Shown here: piece after piece, positions 1-10,205 of the stretch
How the letters are laid out: each line of letters begins with the position of its first letter
How positions within the stretch are numbered: position 1 is the first letter of the stretch
DNA from: Orobanche coerulescens
Taxonomy: Eukaryota > Streptophyta > Magnoliopsida > Lamiales > Orobanchaceae
Direction of reading: 5' to 3'
Length of the DNA: 64,000 bases
Assembly (NCBI GenBank): GCA_033398695.1
Contig: CM065801.1
Location: 8,928,001-8,992,000 of the forward strand
Made by a program: the position numbers and the translations under genes
The notes under the pieces: model-generated
What the model saw: the letters and a program-made list of their open reading frames with translations, nothing else
The model's database searches: none
Told to the model about the DNA's origin: nothing

Positions 1-389
1 TTTTAAAATAATCATTAAAAATTATATTTTTTTTAAATATATATAAAAATTAATATTTTAATATATGAAAATTATTTAAAAATTATTAATCTATAATATA
101 ATATATAAATATTATGAAAATAAATTTAAAAATATATTTATTAATCGAACTTAACGAGCCGAACCGAGCCGAACCGAGCTCGAGTCGAACCGAGCCGAAC
201 CGAGCTCTAGCCGATCTCGAGTCGAGCTCGAGCCGCACATGCCCAAGCTCGGCTCGAGCTCGTTTTCTTAACGCACAGATTTTTGTGTTCGAGCTCGAGC
301 TCGAGTTCTTAACGAACCGAGCCAAACCGAGCCCTTAACGAGCCGAGCCGAGCTTTGTTCGCGAACAACTCTGTTCGTTTACAGCCCTA
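1..389. mobile_element. Right-hand part of a hAT-type non-autonomous element (family 1), cut by the window edge
   Basis: The AT-rich stretch at 1-150 and the following array of GAGCC/CGAGCT words match, nearly base for base, the right two-thirds of the complete element at 44237-44841. The end at 382-389 (CAGCCCTA) is the complement of the TAGGGNTG start of that copy. No transposase is seen. The terminal motif TAGGG and GC-rich subterminal word array fit hAT-type non-autonomous elements. Its insertion cuts the MULE coding region that starts just to the right. Confidence 0.75.
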
Positions 390-1277
390 ATACTGAGGAA
401 CCATAATAAACGAATTTACATATCTACCATACAACATCTCCAGGGCCTTGTTCCGTGCTCGCAGACACACATTGTAATTTGCAACCACGCCATATTCCCG
501 CATAAGAGTTGCCATAATCATCTGCGGTGTGATGATTTCTTTCTCATTTTTCATGCCTTTCGCAAAATGAGCTGCAATCACACTAGATTCCACCTTCCTC
601 TCCATTAGAGGATGGTTCATATTGGTTGTGCAAGTATGCGTCGGGACGAACAAATGAATGTACCAAAAGTTGCCCTCTTTCCTAGCGCGCAATTCGAAAG
701 GACACACCTCTCCTAACTTGCATTTGTAAGTAACACGCTTCGTATCTGATTGCGGAGAACAAAACTCAGCTCGTTGTTCCAAGTGCCACAACCCAACTGC
801 AAGCCTCAACTGCTCTTTGTCTTTAAATAGGGAGCTCATACTCAAAGGACTGTCATGCATGTTATCTATAACAGTTTCAACAAGCGAAGCAGCAAGTTCT
901 AATGGAATCATGGGAACTAACCAATTTTGTAGGTCCACCGCTTCAGTGGCGAGCTCCGTCTCCTCGTCAACAAGGGGTGTACGACTTTTCTGCATCAGCA
1001 TTGCCAGGAGCTTGTTCACGCCGCCTTGAGTATGCACCCAGTTAACAAATTCAGCCAGAGTTCCAATTTTCAGAGTGGCAGTCTGTTCCTCTTCGTCATC
1101 AGTGTCGTCAGACTCAGATTCAGCAGAATATTCTTCATCATCTACATCATCATCATCCTCTACGACAGTGGCATAGGACTGCACAGGCTGTGGCTGCGAC
1201 TCTGGCTCTGGTGCTTGTGATTGTCCCTGGGCAATAACAATCGCTCCACTTTGAGAACCCATTTTGCATCTCGCCAA
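387..1277 (-). pseudogene. MULE (Mutator-like) transposase, N-terminal part, truncated
   Basis: The 296-residue reading frame begins with an acidic, low-complexity leader (D/E-rich around residues 35-65). It continues into a block matching the MuDR-family transposase N-terminal DNA-binding region: FKDKEQLRLAVGLWHLEQ, then a C-x-C type core with CPFELRARKEGNFW and a final H-T-C segment. Full MULE transposases are several hundred residues longer and carry a DDE catalytic domain and usually a SWIM zinc finger; neither is present. The frame ends at 387-389 in TAG, which is the first three bases of the hAT-type element at 1-389, so the coding region was cut by that insertion and the remainder should lie left of the window. 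The start could be the Met at about 1262 or the one at 1277. It is probably not functional. Confidence 0.8.
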
Positions 1278-2450
1278 GCCAGTTGCATGAAGCCATACGT
1301 GCGAGGGAATCGTCGTACTGCGAGTGCTGAGACGGACCTTTTTTTTAAAAAACTATTAATATTTGTCTTTAAGACGTACCTTTTGTAATTGGGAATTGAA
1401 TACACTTATACACAATGGTAAACTGTCTTCTAGTATGTATTCAACTCGTTTAAAAAATCTCTTATATAAAAAATTGATTTCGGACTTAATTTCTGCAAAA
1501 TACAAGCAATAATGTTAGAAACATAACAAAAACAAACAGTTTCAAATTTCTGTAAATAAAAAAAAATATACAGCCCGAAAAATTCTGTACAGGTGGTATA
1601 GTATTACTGTCCACCTATACAGAATATATGCGAGTTGTATATTTTTTTTTTCTTTACAAGAATTGTAAATAATGTATTTAGCTCACCTCTTTAGTATTCA
1701 ATAACGATAATGACTAACGTAATTTTTTGGTCTAATATTAGCTCTTTCTTTTCTCTCAATTTTTTTTTCTTATGTTAGAATACAGATCAATGAAAGTGTG
1801 AATCATATATATAGGCTGAAGAATTCAATTCAATAATGCATTCAATATAGCACCTACCCGCATGAAAAATTACTGTTAACAATGGTACAATTTTTGCATG
1901 CATAATAGGGCTTTATTCACGTGAAAAATGGCTGTCATTCCACATATTTTGACCTTATTCAAAAAGGTATTCAAATAATGAGTCGTCTAAAGGAGGTAGA
2001 CTTGAAAACACTCTTTTCTTTAATGTAAAATTGAAAAAAACCTTAAACAAATTGTGGAACGTACACTTTGTGGGCCAAATGGATATGGAGAGTTGATAAT
2101 TATCTAAGTGGGTATAGGGAGTACATGTTATCTTCAAAGTGGGCATGCATGATGATTTTCTCTCTTTTTTTATCATGTGCCCATAAACGCATTGAAAAAA
2201 TAATTATGGAATCTTATAAGCCCAAACCAAATAATACTTTCTCCGTCCACTCATATGCACTATTTTGACCGACATGAGTTTTAATATTTGAGTTGACTTA
2301 GTTGGTAGGATGTATTGTGAGTGGAGTAAATGGACCCACTTGTGTTGTGAAAGTGTAAAAAAATTATCAAAAATAAATAATGTACTTAGGTGCCGATGGA
2401 AAAGAAAATTGTTGTATACGAGCTCGAAATCACATAATCCAAGTAGTAGA
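1278..2450. other. AT-rich intergenic stretch
   Basis: No gene is recognised. It probably includes the 5' flank of the MULE. The only clear structure is the hairpin at 1547-1662, listed separately. Open frames here are short and lack recognisable domains. Confidence 0.5.
1547..1662. repeat. Hairpin-forming inverted repeat (miniature foldback element)
   Basis: Arms at 1547-1596 and 1611-1662 are near-perfect reverse complements around a 14-base loop. Both arms contain the ATTCTGTAYAGGTGG block and an A-tract followed by TATAC. Size and structure suit a short foldback MITE or a young hairpin precursor. No target duplication was identified. Confidence 0.6.
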
Positions 2451-2813
2451 CCCTGTTCAGTTCAGGAATATTATTCCATTATTCTATTCTAAATTTTTCA
2501 AGAGTATTCCAAAATAATCCGTTTTCAGAAAAATATGGAAAATTGGAGAAAACATGTTCAGAAACAGTCCATTTTTCTAATTTGGAATACGCGGTATTCC
2601 ATTATTCCAAATTTTTGGAATACTCCAGTTCAAATTTGGAAAAAAAAAGCTGAGATTATTTTCCAAATTTTGACTTGTTTTTTAGAAAAGTGGAATATTG
2701 AAATACCGTCTATTCCAAATTATTCTAAATGAACTGTTTCTAAACATGTTTTCCAAATTTCATTGTATTCTAAAATATTATTTTGAAAAAGTAGAATAAT
2801 TTTAGTGAACTAC
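2451..2813. mobile_element. Foldback MITE, about 360 bp
   Basis: A long imperfect inverted repeat is built on the word GGAATA/TATTCC. The left arm (about 2538-2605) and right arm (about 2693-2765) pair over roughly 70 bases, including AAACATGTTYAGAAACAG and the complement of TTTGGAATA. Outer ends carry GTTCA at the left and GTGAAC at the right. It lies directly upstream of the MED33 pseudogene. No coding capacity. The exact ends are uncertain. Confidence 0.6.
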
Positions 2814-2940
2814 AAAGCCAAACTTCTTGTAGCCGAAACTTCTTCTCTTTCCCGAAATTCAATGAACTGAGGTATTCTTCCGCGAGCTCCGCCCTGATTT
2901 TCCTTTGCTGTTGGAGTAGAATTTTGGATTCGGCGATCGT

Positions 2941-5888
2941 ATGGCGGAGGAGTCAAGCAGCAGCGTCTGTGGGACGGCGTACTTGAGCTGACCAAGGCCG
3001 CGCAGCAGAGGGGCACTGACCCCCTGATATGGGCCACGCGGCTGTGCTCGAGCCTCACCGCCTCCGCTGTTTCCATGCCGTCTGTCGAGGTGGCGGAGCT
3101 TCTCGTTTCTCATATTTGCTGGTCGAACAACCTTCCAGTCACATGGAAATTCCTCGAGAAAGCGCTTACTCTTTGTATCGTTCCACCTCTGTCCGTTCTC
3201 GCACTTCTCTCTGACAGGTCTGTTTGTTCACGCCTTTATTTCTTTTTGTTAAATTTATCCTTTGTATCGTGAAACGCGCATTTTGGCATGTTTTCCTTGT
3301 AGTTATCTCTGTCAGATTATACTATAAGATGCTGTGTTGTGTGTATCTGTCTCAAGGGTGCTGCCACAAACAAAAATAAACAAACCGAGCTTATTATTCC
3401 AATAAATTGGGGATAGGCTTGTGCTGTCACACAAAAAGATTAATAAAGATATGCATAAACAAGCTCAGAGTAAGGTGTTGCAACTTGCATGGTTATATGA
3501 CATCTTATCTTTGCGTCTGTGTTATTGTGCAGGGTAATATCAAGTCCTAGGAGGTACCCGGCGGCTTATAGATTGTATATGGAGCTTCTAAAGAGAGATG
3601 CTTTTTCACTCCCATCTCTGATTAATGGTTGTAATTATCTCAAGTATGAACTGTGAACTTTTGGTCACTTCGGTCTTTGATTCTCTTGAGTATATGAACT
3701 TGAGTAGTGAAGTCATGATCAACATAGTTGTTAAAGGCGCGCCTCAGCGCAAGGCCCGCACAAAAAGAAGCAAATTGCTTTTTAAGCCCAAGGGCGGGTG
3801 ATCTGTGTCAGGCACGCGTCTGGCCGCGCCTCGTGTGCCTTTTTGGTGTGCCTCAGTGCACCTGGGCGTGCTTCTGTATTAGGCCTCTTTTTTTTTTTTT
3901 TATAATACTTCTAAAATTGTTTTTATTGTTCTGACACTTTAATTTTGTTACTTATTAAGTTTTTTGTGGAAAGTTATATTTTCTTGTCATTATATGTTTA
4001 TAAGTTTTATAATTGATTTTTTTTATTTTTTTTATTTTTTGTGCACCTCACCTTGCCTTGCGCCTCGTATCACCTTGATGCGCTTTTCACCTTTAACAAC
4101 TATGATGATTAATTGAAATTCTGAGAGTTTGGGGTATCTTATGCTACATCACTTTTAGTAATGCTATATTTGTTAAGGATTCATGTATGCTAGCACTTGG
4201 CTTTCACGTGAAGAACATTACAGACACGACAATGAGGAACCTTACTCAATATACAAGGACAAGTTTCCACAGTTTGGATCGGGATCTCCGTGGGATACAA
4301 GGATTTATCTTAACCTGTTTTTATGATATATTTGCTTTATTATCACCGTCAAATCCAAACAAGTTCTTCTGAATGTATGAGGCATTGGCTTATGCAATTC
4401 CGTGTTCATGTTATGGAAATAGAACAAATATAATTGATGGAAAGGGAAATATAATAATTAATATAATAGGAGAAATATTATTATTTTGAGTATATTAATA
4501 TTTTGTAATGTTCAGTTTCCTAGTTCAGTTGGATTATGTTATTTAGTTTCCTACTACAACTCTATTTCCTAGTTCAGGGAATATCTCTTATTATTATTGA
4601 GAATCAAATGATCGAATATTCGAGTTTTCTCTATTGGTTCTTGTTCGGTTCTTCAAAGTGTGTTCGACATTAATAGTCCCTCGTATTAGTGTAATAATCC
4701 GATACGGTTTTATATTCAACAAAATGTCTGATTGTAACTAGACAGTAATTTCTCTCTATTATTCTAATCAGTTCGTATTCTTCTGAAAATGCTGATATAG
4801 TATGAAATTGACAAAAGTTTGTGGATTTCTCTTACTATAGTTGATTTTTCTTATTCTATTTTGAGATCAGAACATGTCTGTTGCCGTTCTTGATATCATG
4901 AATGATCCAATTGCAGAATTATGGAATCGATTGATGATGTCTTCCAGTTTTGCCAAATATTTGTAGTTCAGTCCTCTGAGCCTGGGCATCTTCTTGTTGA
5001 ATTTATATTCGCAACTGTGTGGGAGTTACTTGATGCATCACTTGATGATGAAGGTCTATTAGAACACACCCTGGAAAATAAATCAAGGTGGCCAATCAAA
5101 AATCAAGACATGGAAGTTGACTATCTTGATGGATCTGAAGGGAATAGAATGGAACGCCAGGCAGCATTAAGTAAGATGAATACTCTAATGGCTATTGAAG
5201 TAATTGGTGTTTTTTTTCAGAACAAAGTAACTTTCCAGGTACTTTACTTGGCCCGTTGAAATATGTAAGCTTCGTGTTTCTTTCTGTTTTTTTTTTTGTG
5301 TGTAAAATTGGGGCACTCTTTCAGCATTCAAGAGTCTGAGTAGATACAAAATAGTGTCATTTTCTTTTAAGATGCACTCACTAGAATTCTAAAAATTATG
5401 AGCTATTGGACTTATTCATGTTTGTATACGCTGTTTGCTTGTAGGCCAGAATTTAAGACTACTGACCGCAAATTCTGCATCATTAAGAAACTCAAGAATT
5501 ATATCTCCAGAGACACTCTTGCAGTTGACATCCGATACACGGAAAGTTTTGTCTCGTACAATCAAAATGAGTGTAATATCAACAGCTCATATTTCATCTG
5601 CTGATAAATGTAATGGCACTTCTCGTTCAACACTCTGGCTTCCCATAGATCTATATTTAAAAGATGCAATGGATGGGTCACAAGTGAGAACTATCAGTGC
5701 TGCTGAAACTCTAACAGGTACAGTTTAACACAATCGTGGTTCACGAGATAATTTTGCAAGTATATATCGGGGTGCTGATCCATATAGGTATTGCAGGTTT
5801 AGTGAAGGCTCTCCATGCCCTAAATCAGACCACTTGGCTTGATGCATTTCTTGGTTTATGGACTGCTGCTTTACGTCTTGTCCAGATG
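2941..5888 (+). pseudogene. Truncated tandem duplicate of the MED33 gene (exons 1-5 only)
   Basis: Five exon-like blocks align in order with the intact gene at 45096: 2941-3217, 3533-3643, 4917-5264, 5445-5717 and 5797-5888. Introns and some 5' UTR (from about 2816) are conserved, so this is a DNA-level duplication and not a retrocopy. Four lesions show it is dead. The ATG at 2941 is out of frame with the conserved VKQQRLW..LELTK frame. A TGA at 5257-5259 replaces an Arg codon near the end of exon 3. About 23 bases are missing at the start of exon 4, removing the PMHWGCF region and shifting the frame. Everything after exon 5 is absent and is followed by a LINE fragment. Intron 2 holds a small inverted-repeat element at 3723-4104. 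Exons 2, 4 and 5 are still well conserved. A short chimeric transcript is possible but not shown. Confidence 0.9.
3723..4104. mobile_element. Terminal-inverted-repeat MITE in intron 2 of the MED33 pseudogene
   Basis: The ends are CATAGTTGTTAAAGG at the left and the complement CTTTAACAACTATG at the right. Flanks ATGATCAA (left) and ATGATTAA (right, 4105-4112) match at 7 of 8 bases, fitting an aged 8-bp target duplication. The interior is rich in GCGC/CCTC words at both ends with a T-rich centre. It is absent from the matching intron of the intact gene. Confidence 0.7.
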
Positions 5889-6163
5889 GTAAGAGCTACA
5901 AAACATGCAGTATATTCCCTAACTTAATCTCTGAGAAATGCTCTGTTTGATGATGCTAACTCATTGCCCATGAAATAGTGACAGTTAAACTGTTCCTCAG
6001 CTTGTGTTTGTGTCTAAAACTGGTTCTTTACACCTTGGAAAGATGCCACTAGCAAGATGATCACACCATGTGATATAATAATATGGAGTGATAACTATTG
6101 TTTCACTTGCTCAGTTTTCTCCATTTATATTCCATAATCATGGAGACTGAATTTTATTTCTAT

Positions 6164-6310
6164 TAGCTGCTAGTTGAGGAAGAGGAAGACCCAAGAAAAC
6201 TTGGATAAAGATGATTGAAAATGATATGCGGTTTCTTGGAATTGGAGAAAGTATGGCGATGGAGAGGCAAATGTGGCGGGAAAGAATACGGATGGTGGAT
6301 GGAGTCTGAT

Positions 6311-6347
<37 letters not shown>

Positions 6348-6531
6348 CTTTTTTTTCATTCATTCTCTTTTTTTATTTGCTTTTTTCTCTACTTTTTCCC
6401 TCTTTTTTTCCTTTTATGTTATTTATGTAACGATTATTGTCGGTTTCAAAGTTTGATTCATGTTAGCCGACCCCAAATCATTTTGGGACTAAGGCTTAGA
6501 TGTTGTTGTTGTTGTTGTAGCTGCTAGTTGA
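6164..6531 (+). mobile_element. 5'-truncated RTE-type LINE with perfect target duplication
   Basis: Identical 14-bp flanks TAGCTGCTAGTTGA lie at 6164-6177 and 6518-6531. The insert (6178-6517) opens inside coding sequence reading RGRPKKTWIKMIENDMRFL, then GESMAMERQMWRERIRMVDG and a stop. This is the C-terminal signature of plant RTE-clade LINE reverse transcriptases. A long T tract and a 3' end containing AGCCGACCCCAAAT follow, with a (TGT)n tail, as expected for RTE LINEs and the SINEs that borrow their tails. It is dead on arrival because it is 5' truncated. Confidence 0.85.
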
Positions 6532-6970
6532 TCAACTACTTCTCCCAAATATGATTTATTAATCAATCATGTGGTATTACCAACTACATCTGTAATATTT
6601 TGTTTTTTACCTTTAAAATCACCCGTCTTGTGACAACTGAAACTCATTACATAAGAGGGTATTGTAATATTCAAATTGCGGAAGAAAAACTCAAAAAATG
6701 GATGATTTTACCATTTGGAATGGGAGATAAAATAAAAGGACGAAAATTTATTATTGAAAAATAATTAACTTTTTTTATCAGAGCAAGTTCGTGAATAGTA
6801 ACAAGCATCGCTCGCTAAGGATAAAATTCGACTCGGTTCGTTTGCAGCCTTATGGCAGGCCCCCCGACCTACGGCGGTCGTTGGTAGCTTTTCGGGACCC
6901 CAACTATTTCTTTTCTAGCAAGATAATTTAATTATTTAATTCAATAATGGTACCACCACCATGCTATTAT
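6532..6970. other. Intergenic stretch with a decayed hAT end
   Basis: No gene seen. The segment 6825-6849 (ACTCGGTTCGTTTGCAGCC) resembles the right terminus of hAT family 1 (copies at 1-389 and 44237-44841) and may be a remnant of a third copy. The rest is AT-rich and unassigned. Confidence 0.4.
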
Positions 6971-7913
6971 TAGGGGTGAAAACGGATCGGATACGGGCGG
7001 ATAGTGCTCTTCCCGTATCCTAACCCATATTTTTCTCTCGGATTTGGAGTCGGATACGGGAAGGCCGGATACGGATACGAATTCGGATTATTCGGGATAC
7101 GGACACGGGACGGATACAGGCCGGATTCGGACCGGATTCGAATAAATATAATCGGATAATACGTGTCATACAAAAATCGTTTGGAAGTGATATAAAAAAA
7201 CTACCTACACAATATTTCATAAAAGTTCTAATGCAAACTATAATAATTTTTTTAAACATCGTTTCATAATAACGTTCCCTCATTTTTACTTATTCAATCT
7301 CTCCCATAAAAAACATAAGCTCCATACTTAGCAAAGACTAAATAGTGTTAATTTAATTGTTTTTAACAATTATTATAATATATATAATTGCCCCTCTATT
7401 TACTTGAATAGAACATTTCTTTTAAAATACATTTCATATGAAACAAATAGCTTATAAGTTAGTATTAAAGTGTTTGGCTAATACATTTTTTTTTAAAAAT
7501 ATTTTTTTTTTCAGAAAATAATTTTTTTTCGAAATATAATTTTTCCAGAAAATAATATTTTTATTTTTCGCAAAGTATTTTTTTTATTTTTTCAAAAAAT
7601 ATAAAAAATCCAGAAAATAATTTTATTTTTTCGAAAAAATAATATATTTTTTCCAGAAAATAGTATTTTTTTCGAAAAAATATTTTTTTTGCCAAAAAAT
7701 AATTTTTCTCCAAAAAATATTTTTTTAATTTTTTTCGAAGAAATAAAAAATTTTCATAAATAATGTTTTTTTTCGAAAAGCTAATTTTTTCCCTAGAAAA
7801 TATTTTTTTTTATTTTTTCGAAAAATAATATATTTTTTCAGAAAATACTTTTTTTTTTTGAAAAATATATTTTTTTCTTGAAAGTTTGAAAAATTATCAC
7901 ACTTCCAAAAGTG

Positions 7914-7963
<50 letters not shown>

Positions 7964-8217
7964 AAGTATATTTAAAATTTAAAAATGTGGATATCCGGAT
8001 TTATTATCCGGATTGGTATCCGGATAATATCCGATAAAATATGGGAAAACTCGGATACGGACGGATATTGCATTATCCGAATTCGAACCCGTATCCGAAT
8101 TTAATTATCCGGATCCGTATCCGAATCCGACCGGATACCTATTTTTCATCCCGAATTCGATCCCGATCGGATATGGCTCCGGATCGGGCGGGAAATATCC
8201 GCCCAGTTTTCACCCTA
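6971..8217. mobile_element. hAT-type non-autonomous element (family 2), 1247 bp
   Basis: The element starts TAGGGGTGAAAACGG and ends AGTTTTCACCCTA, with the identical 8-bp duplication GCTATTAT at 6963-6970 and 8218-8225. Both ends carry arrays of CGGATAC/GTATCCG words. The centre is an A/T-rich foldback with AAAATATTTTT words and a (TA)n tract at about 7915-7961. No transposase. A sister copy sits at 30427-31634. Confidence 0.9.
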
Positions 8218-8225
8218 GCTATTAT

Positions 8226-8697
8226 AACACATGTTATCGCTAGTCCGTAATATAACGGGCAAGGATATTTTTTGGTCATCGTCGCATGTATCTAAAAAAA
8301 TCATTGTACCCCACCCCTCCATCAATGTTGAATTTAATAATATCAAATGCTCCACAAAATAAACTTCAAAAAAATCTTAGAAAACTAAATTGAATTAGAA
8401 TAAAGCAACACTATACCTTTACTCTTTTTTTTGTTGACTTCCTACAGTCGTCACGCCCGAGCTCGCGATAGGTCGGCTTTTTTGCCGATCACTGACTATT
8501 CTCCAAAGAAATCATCGACCAAGCAATCGCGAGCCGCAATGTGGCCAATTTTTCTTTTCTTCGCGCTCACGGCCGTTATATGACGGTCTTTGCTATCGGA
8601 TCTTTGGAGCTCCGACGTACGGTCTTTTTTTTGGGCGACTGTCAGAAAATATTCTTCGCGGGCCACCATCCGTCTGTTGGACTGCTTGCGATGGGTC
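8226..8697. other. Unassigned flank of retrotransposon A
   Basis: AT-rich up to about 8440, then GC-richer DNA into which element A inserted. Small frames (from 8541 and 8590) run into the LTR and have no recognisable domain. Its continuation after A starts at 43574. Confidence 0.4.
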
Positions 8698-8702
8698 GCC
8701 GG

Positions 8703-9749
8703 TGTTGTGCGGCGATTTATACGTCTCAGAATAGGCGATCGCCTCTATCGCGACCGGCCGCCTCAAAGCATCAACAGTCCGCCGACGGGCACAGAGGCCG
8801 GTCGGCCAAGTTTAGTATCAAATGAACCAAGGCAGTCTTGGCAAGCTAAGATGTCGGATCAAGGTCAAGTACCGGGCGATCGACTCGCAAGGCGATCGCC
8901 TTCAGTGCCCGCTCATCGACGACCATCTTATTCCGCGTGCCAGGCCGACCTCGGAAAGAAGACCCACGTGCAGATCCGCAAACGGCGCAGCAGGATAAGG
9001 CTTTTTGACTTCAGCCCATTACTAGCTGTCAGTGACAAGGACAGCCTCACCTACCGACAAGATCCGCAAAAGGCGCCCTAGGCGGGATCTCCCAAGAATT
9101 ATTCTCGGGGCACGTCTCGGTTTCTCATTGGTTCGCACAGTTGACATCCTGTAACGGCTGCGGACTTTAAGGAAACCAACCCACGGGCTCAGGCGATCGC
9201 CCCGGTCGCCACCAATGGCGTATCAGAAGCATTAAATGAGCATTTAATGCTGGAAAGACGGTCGCCCGCTTGGGATAGAAACATCCCAACCACCTCCTCT
9301 TCTATAAATAGGAGACTTCCAGCGTTCACGAAAAGGTTCAGTTCAGTTCACAAGAAGATCAGAACATTCAGACATTCACACATCAATATACACTTCCCTC
9401 AAGAGAAATCACAAATACAGAGAGGCGATCGGCATAAACGAATTCCCTTTCTGTATTTAATCTTTGTTACAAGAACTCACAGAGCATTAATTCTGGTTCT
9501 TCCGGCAATCATCGGCTCTTAGCTGCTAGACACCTAGGATTATTACACTCATTGTAATCGCACTAGAACATTAATACTTGTACTCAAACAGTATTTTTAT
9601 TAATAATATCTCGCGAGAGCATTCAAGCCCGGGACTAACAACCCCGAAAAATGTTGTGTTATTTTCATTCCATCGCTCGTGCACTTACATTTTGTTTGTT
9701 ACTCATCCATTCGAGCAATCCCTTCCGAATAATATTTTGGGTAACAGCA
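8703..9749 (+). repeat. 5' LTR of element A
   Basis: It aligns along its length with 42500-43573. A roughly 27-base stretch present in the 3' LTR at about 42751-42778 is missing here. A TATA-like TATAAATAG at 9303-9311 is followed by CTTCCAGCG, a plausible promoter and start region. Confidence 0.85.
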
Positions 9750-9770
9750 ATTGGCGCTAGAAGAAGGGCG
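9750..9770 (+). other. Primer-binding-like site of element A
   Basis: ATTGGCGCTAGAAGAAGGG directly follows the 5' LTR. The same position in B reads ATTGGCGCTAAAAGGAGGG, and C has the equivalent on the other strand at 29695-29714. The conserved TTGGCGCTA fits tRNA priming; the tRNA was not determined. Confidence 0.65.
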
Positions 9771-10205
9771 ATACCTTTAATTTTCTTTCCAACCGTTCGA
9801 AGAACACTCACTGTTCTCCGAACATATACTTGAAGAAACACTCACTGTTCTTCAAAGAAAAACCCACGAGATAATGACGTCTGCCACCACCTCGAAGAGA
9901 GCCACCCTACGGTCCGCCAGACAACTTTTTCCGGCCCAGGCTAAATCCCAACCAATGGCGGAAGGCAGCCGCGGCGACGCTAGACTCTCACTCCCGCCCG
10001 AGGACGGCTGACCTCTCACTCGATCGGGCCCAAACCGCGAATGCATCGAGGAGGCCATGACCATCCTAAGGGAGCGACGTTGAGCGTGTGATGCGCCCGC
10101 TATCACCCCCTCGGCCATCCGTCGTGCGGGCAAACGAAGGCTCAAGGGGCTATATGTCGAGCGATCGTCAGAAAGCTCCGATTCACGAGGAAAGGCACTC
10201 GCAAG

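Noticed and set aside
6138..6430. Poly-Lys and poly-Phe frames
   Set aside because: They are readings of the long T tract in the LINE 3' end.
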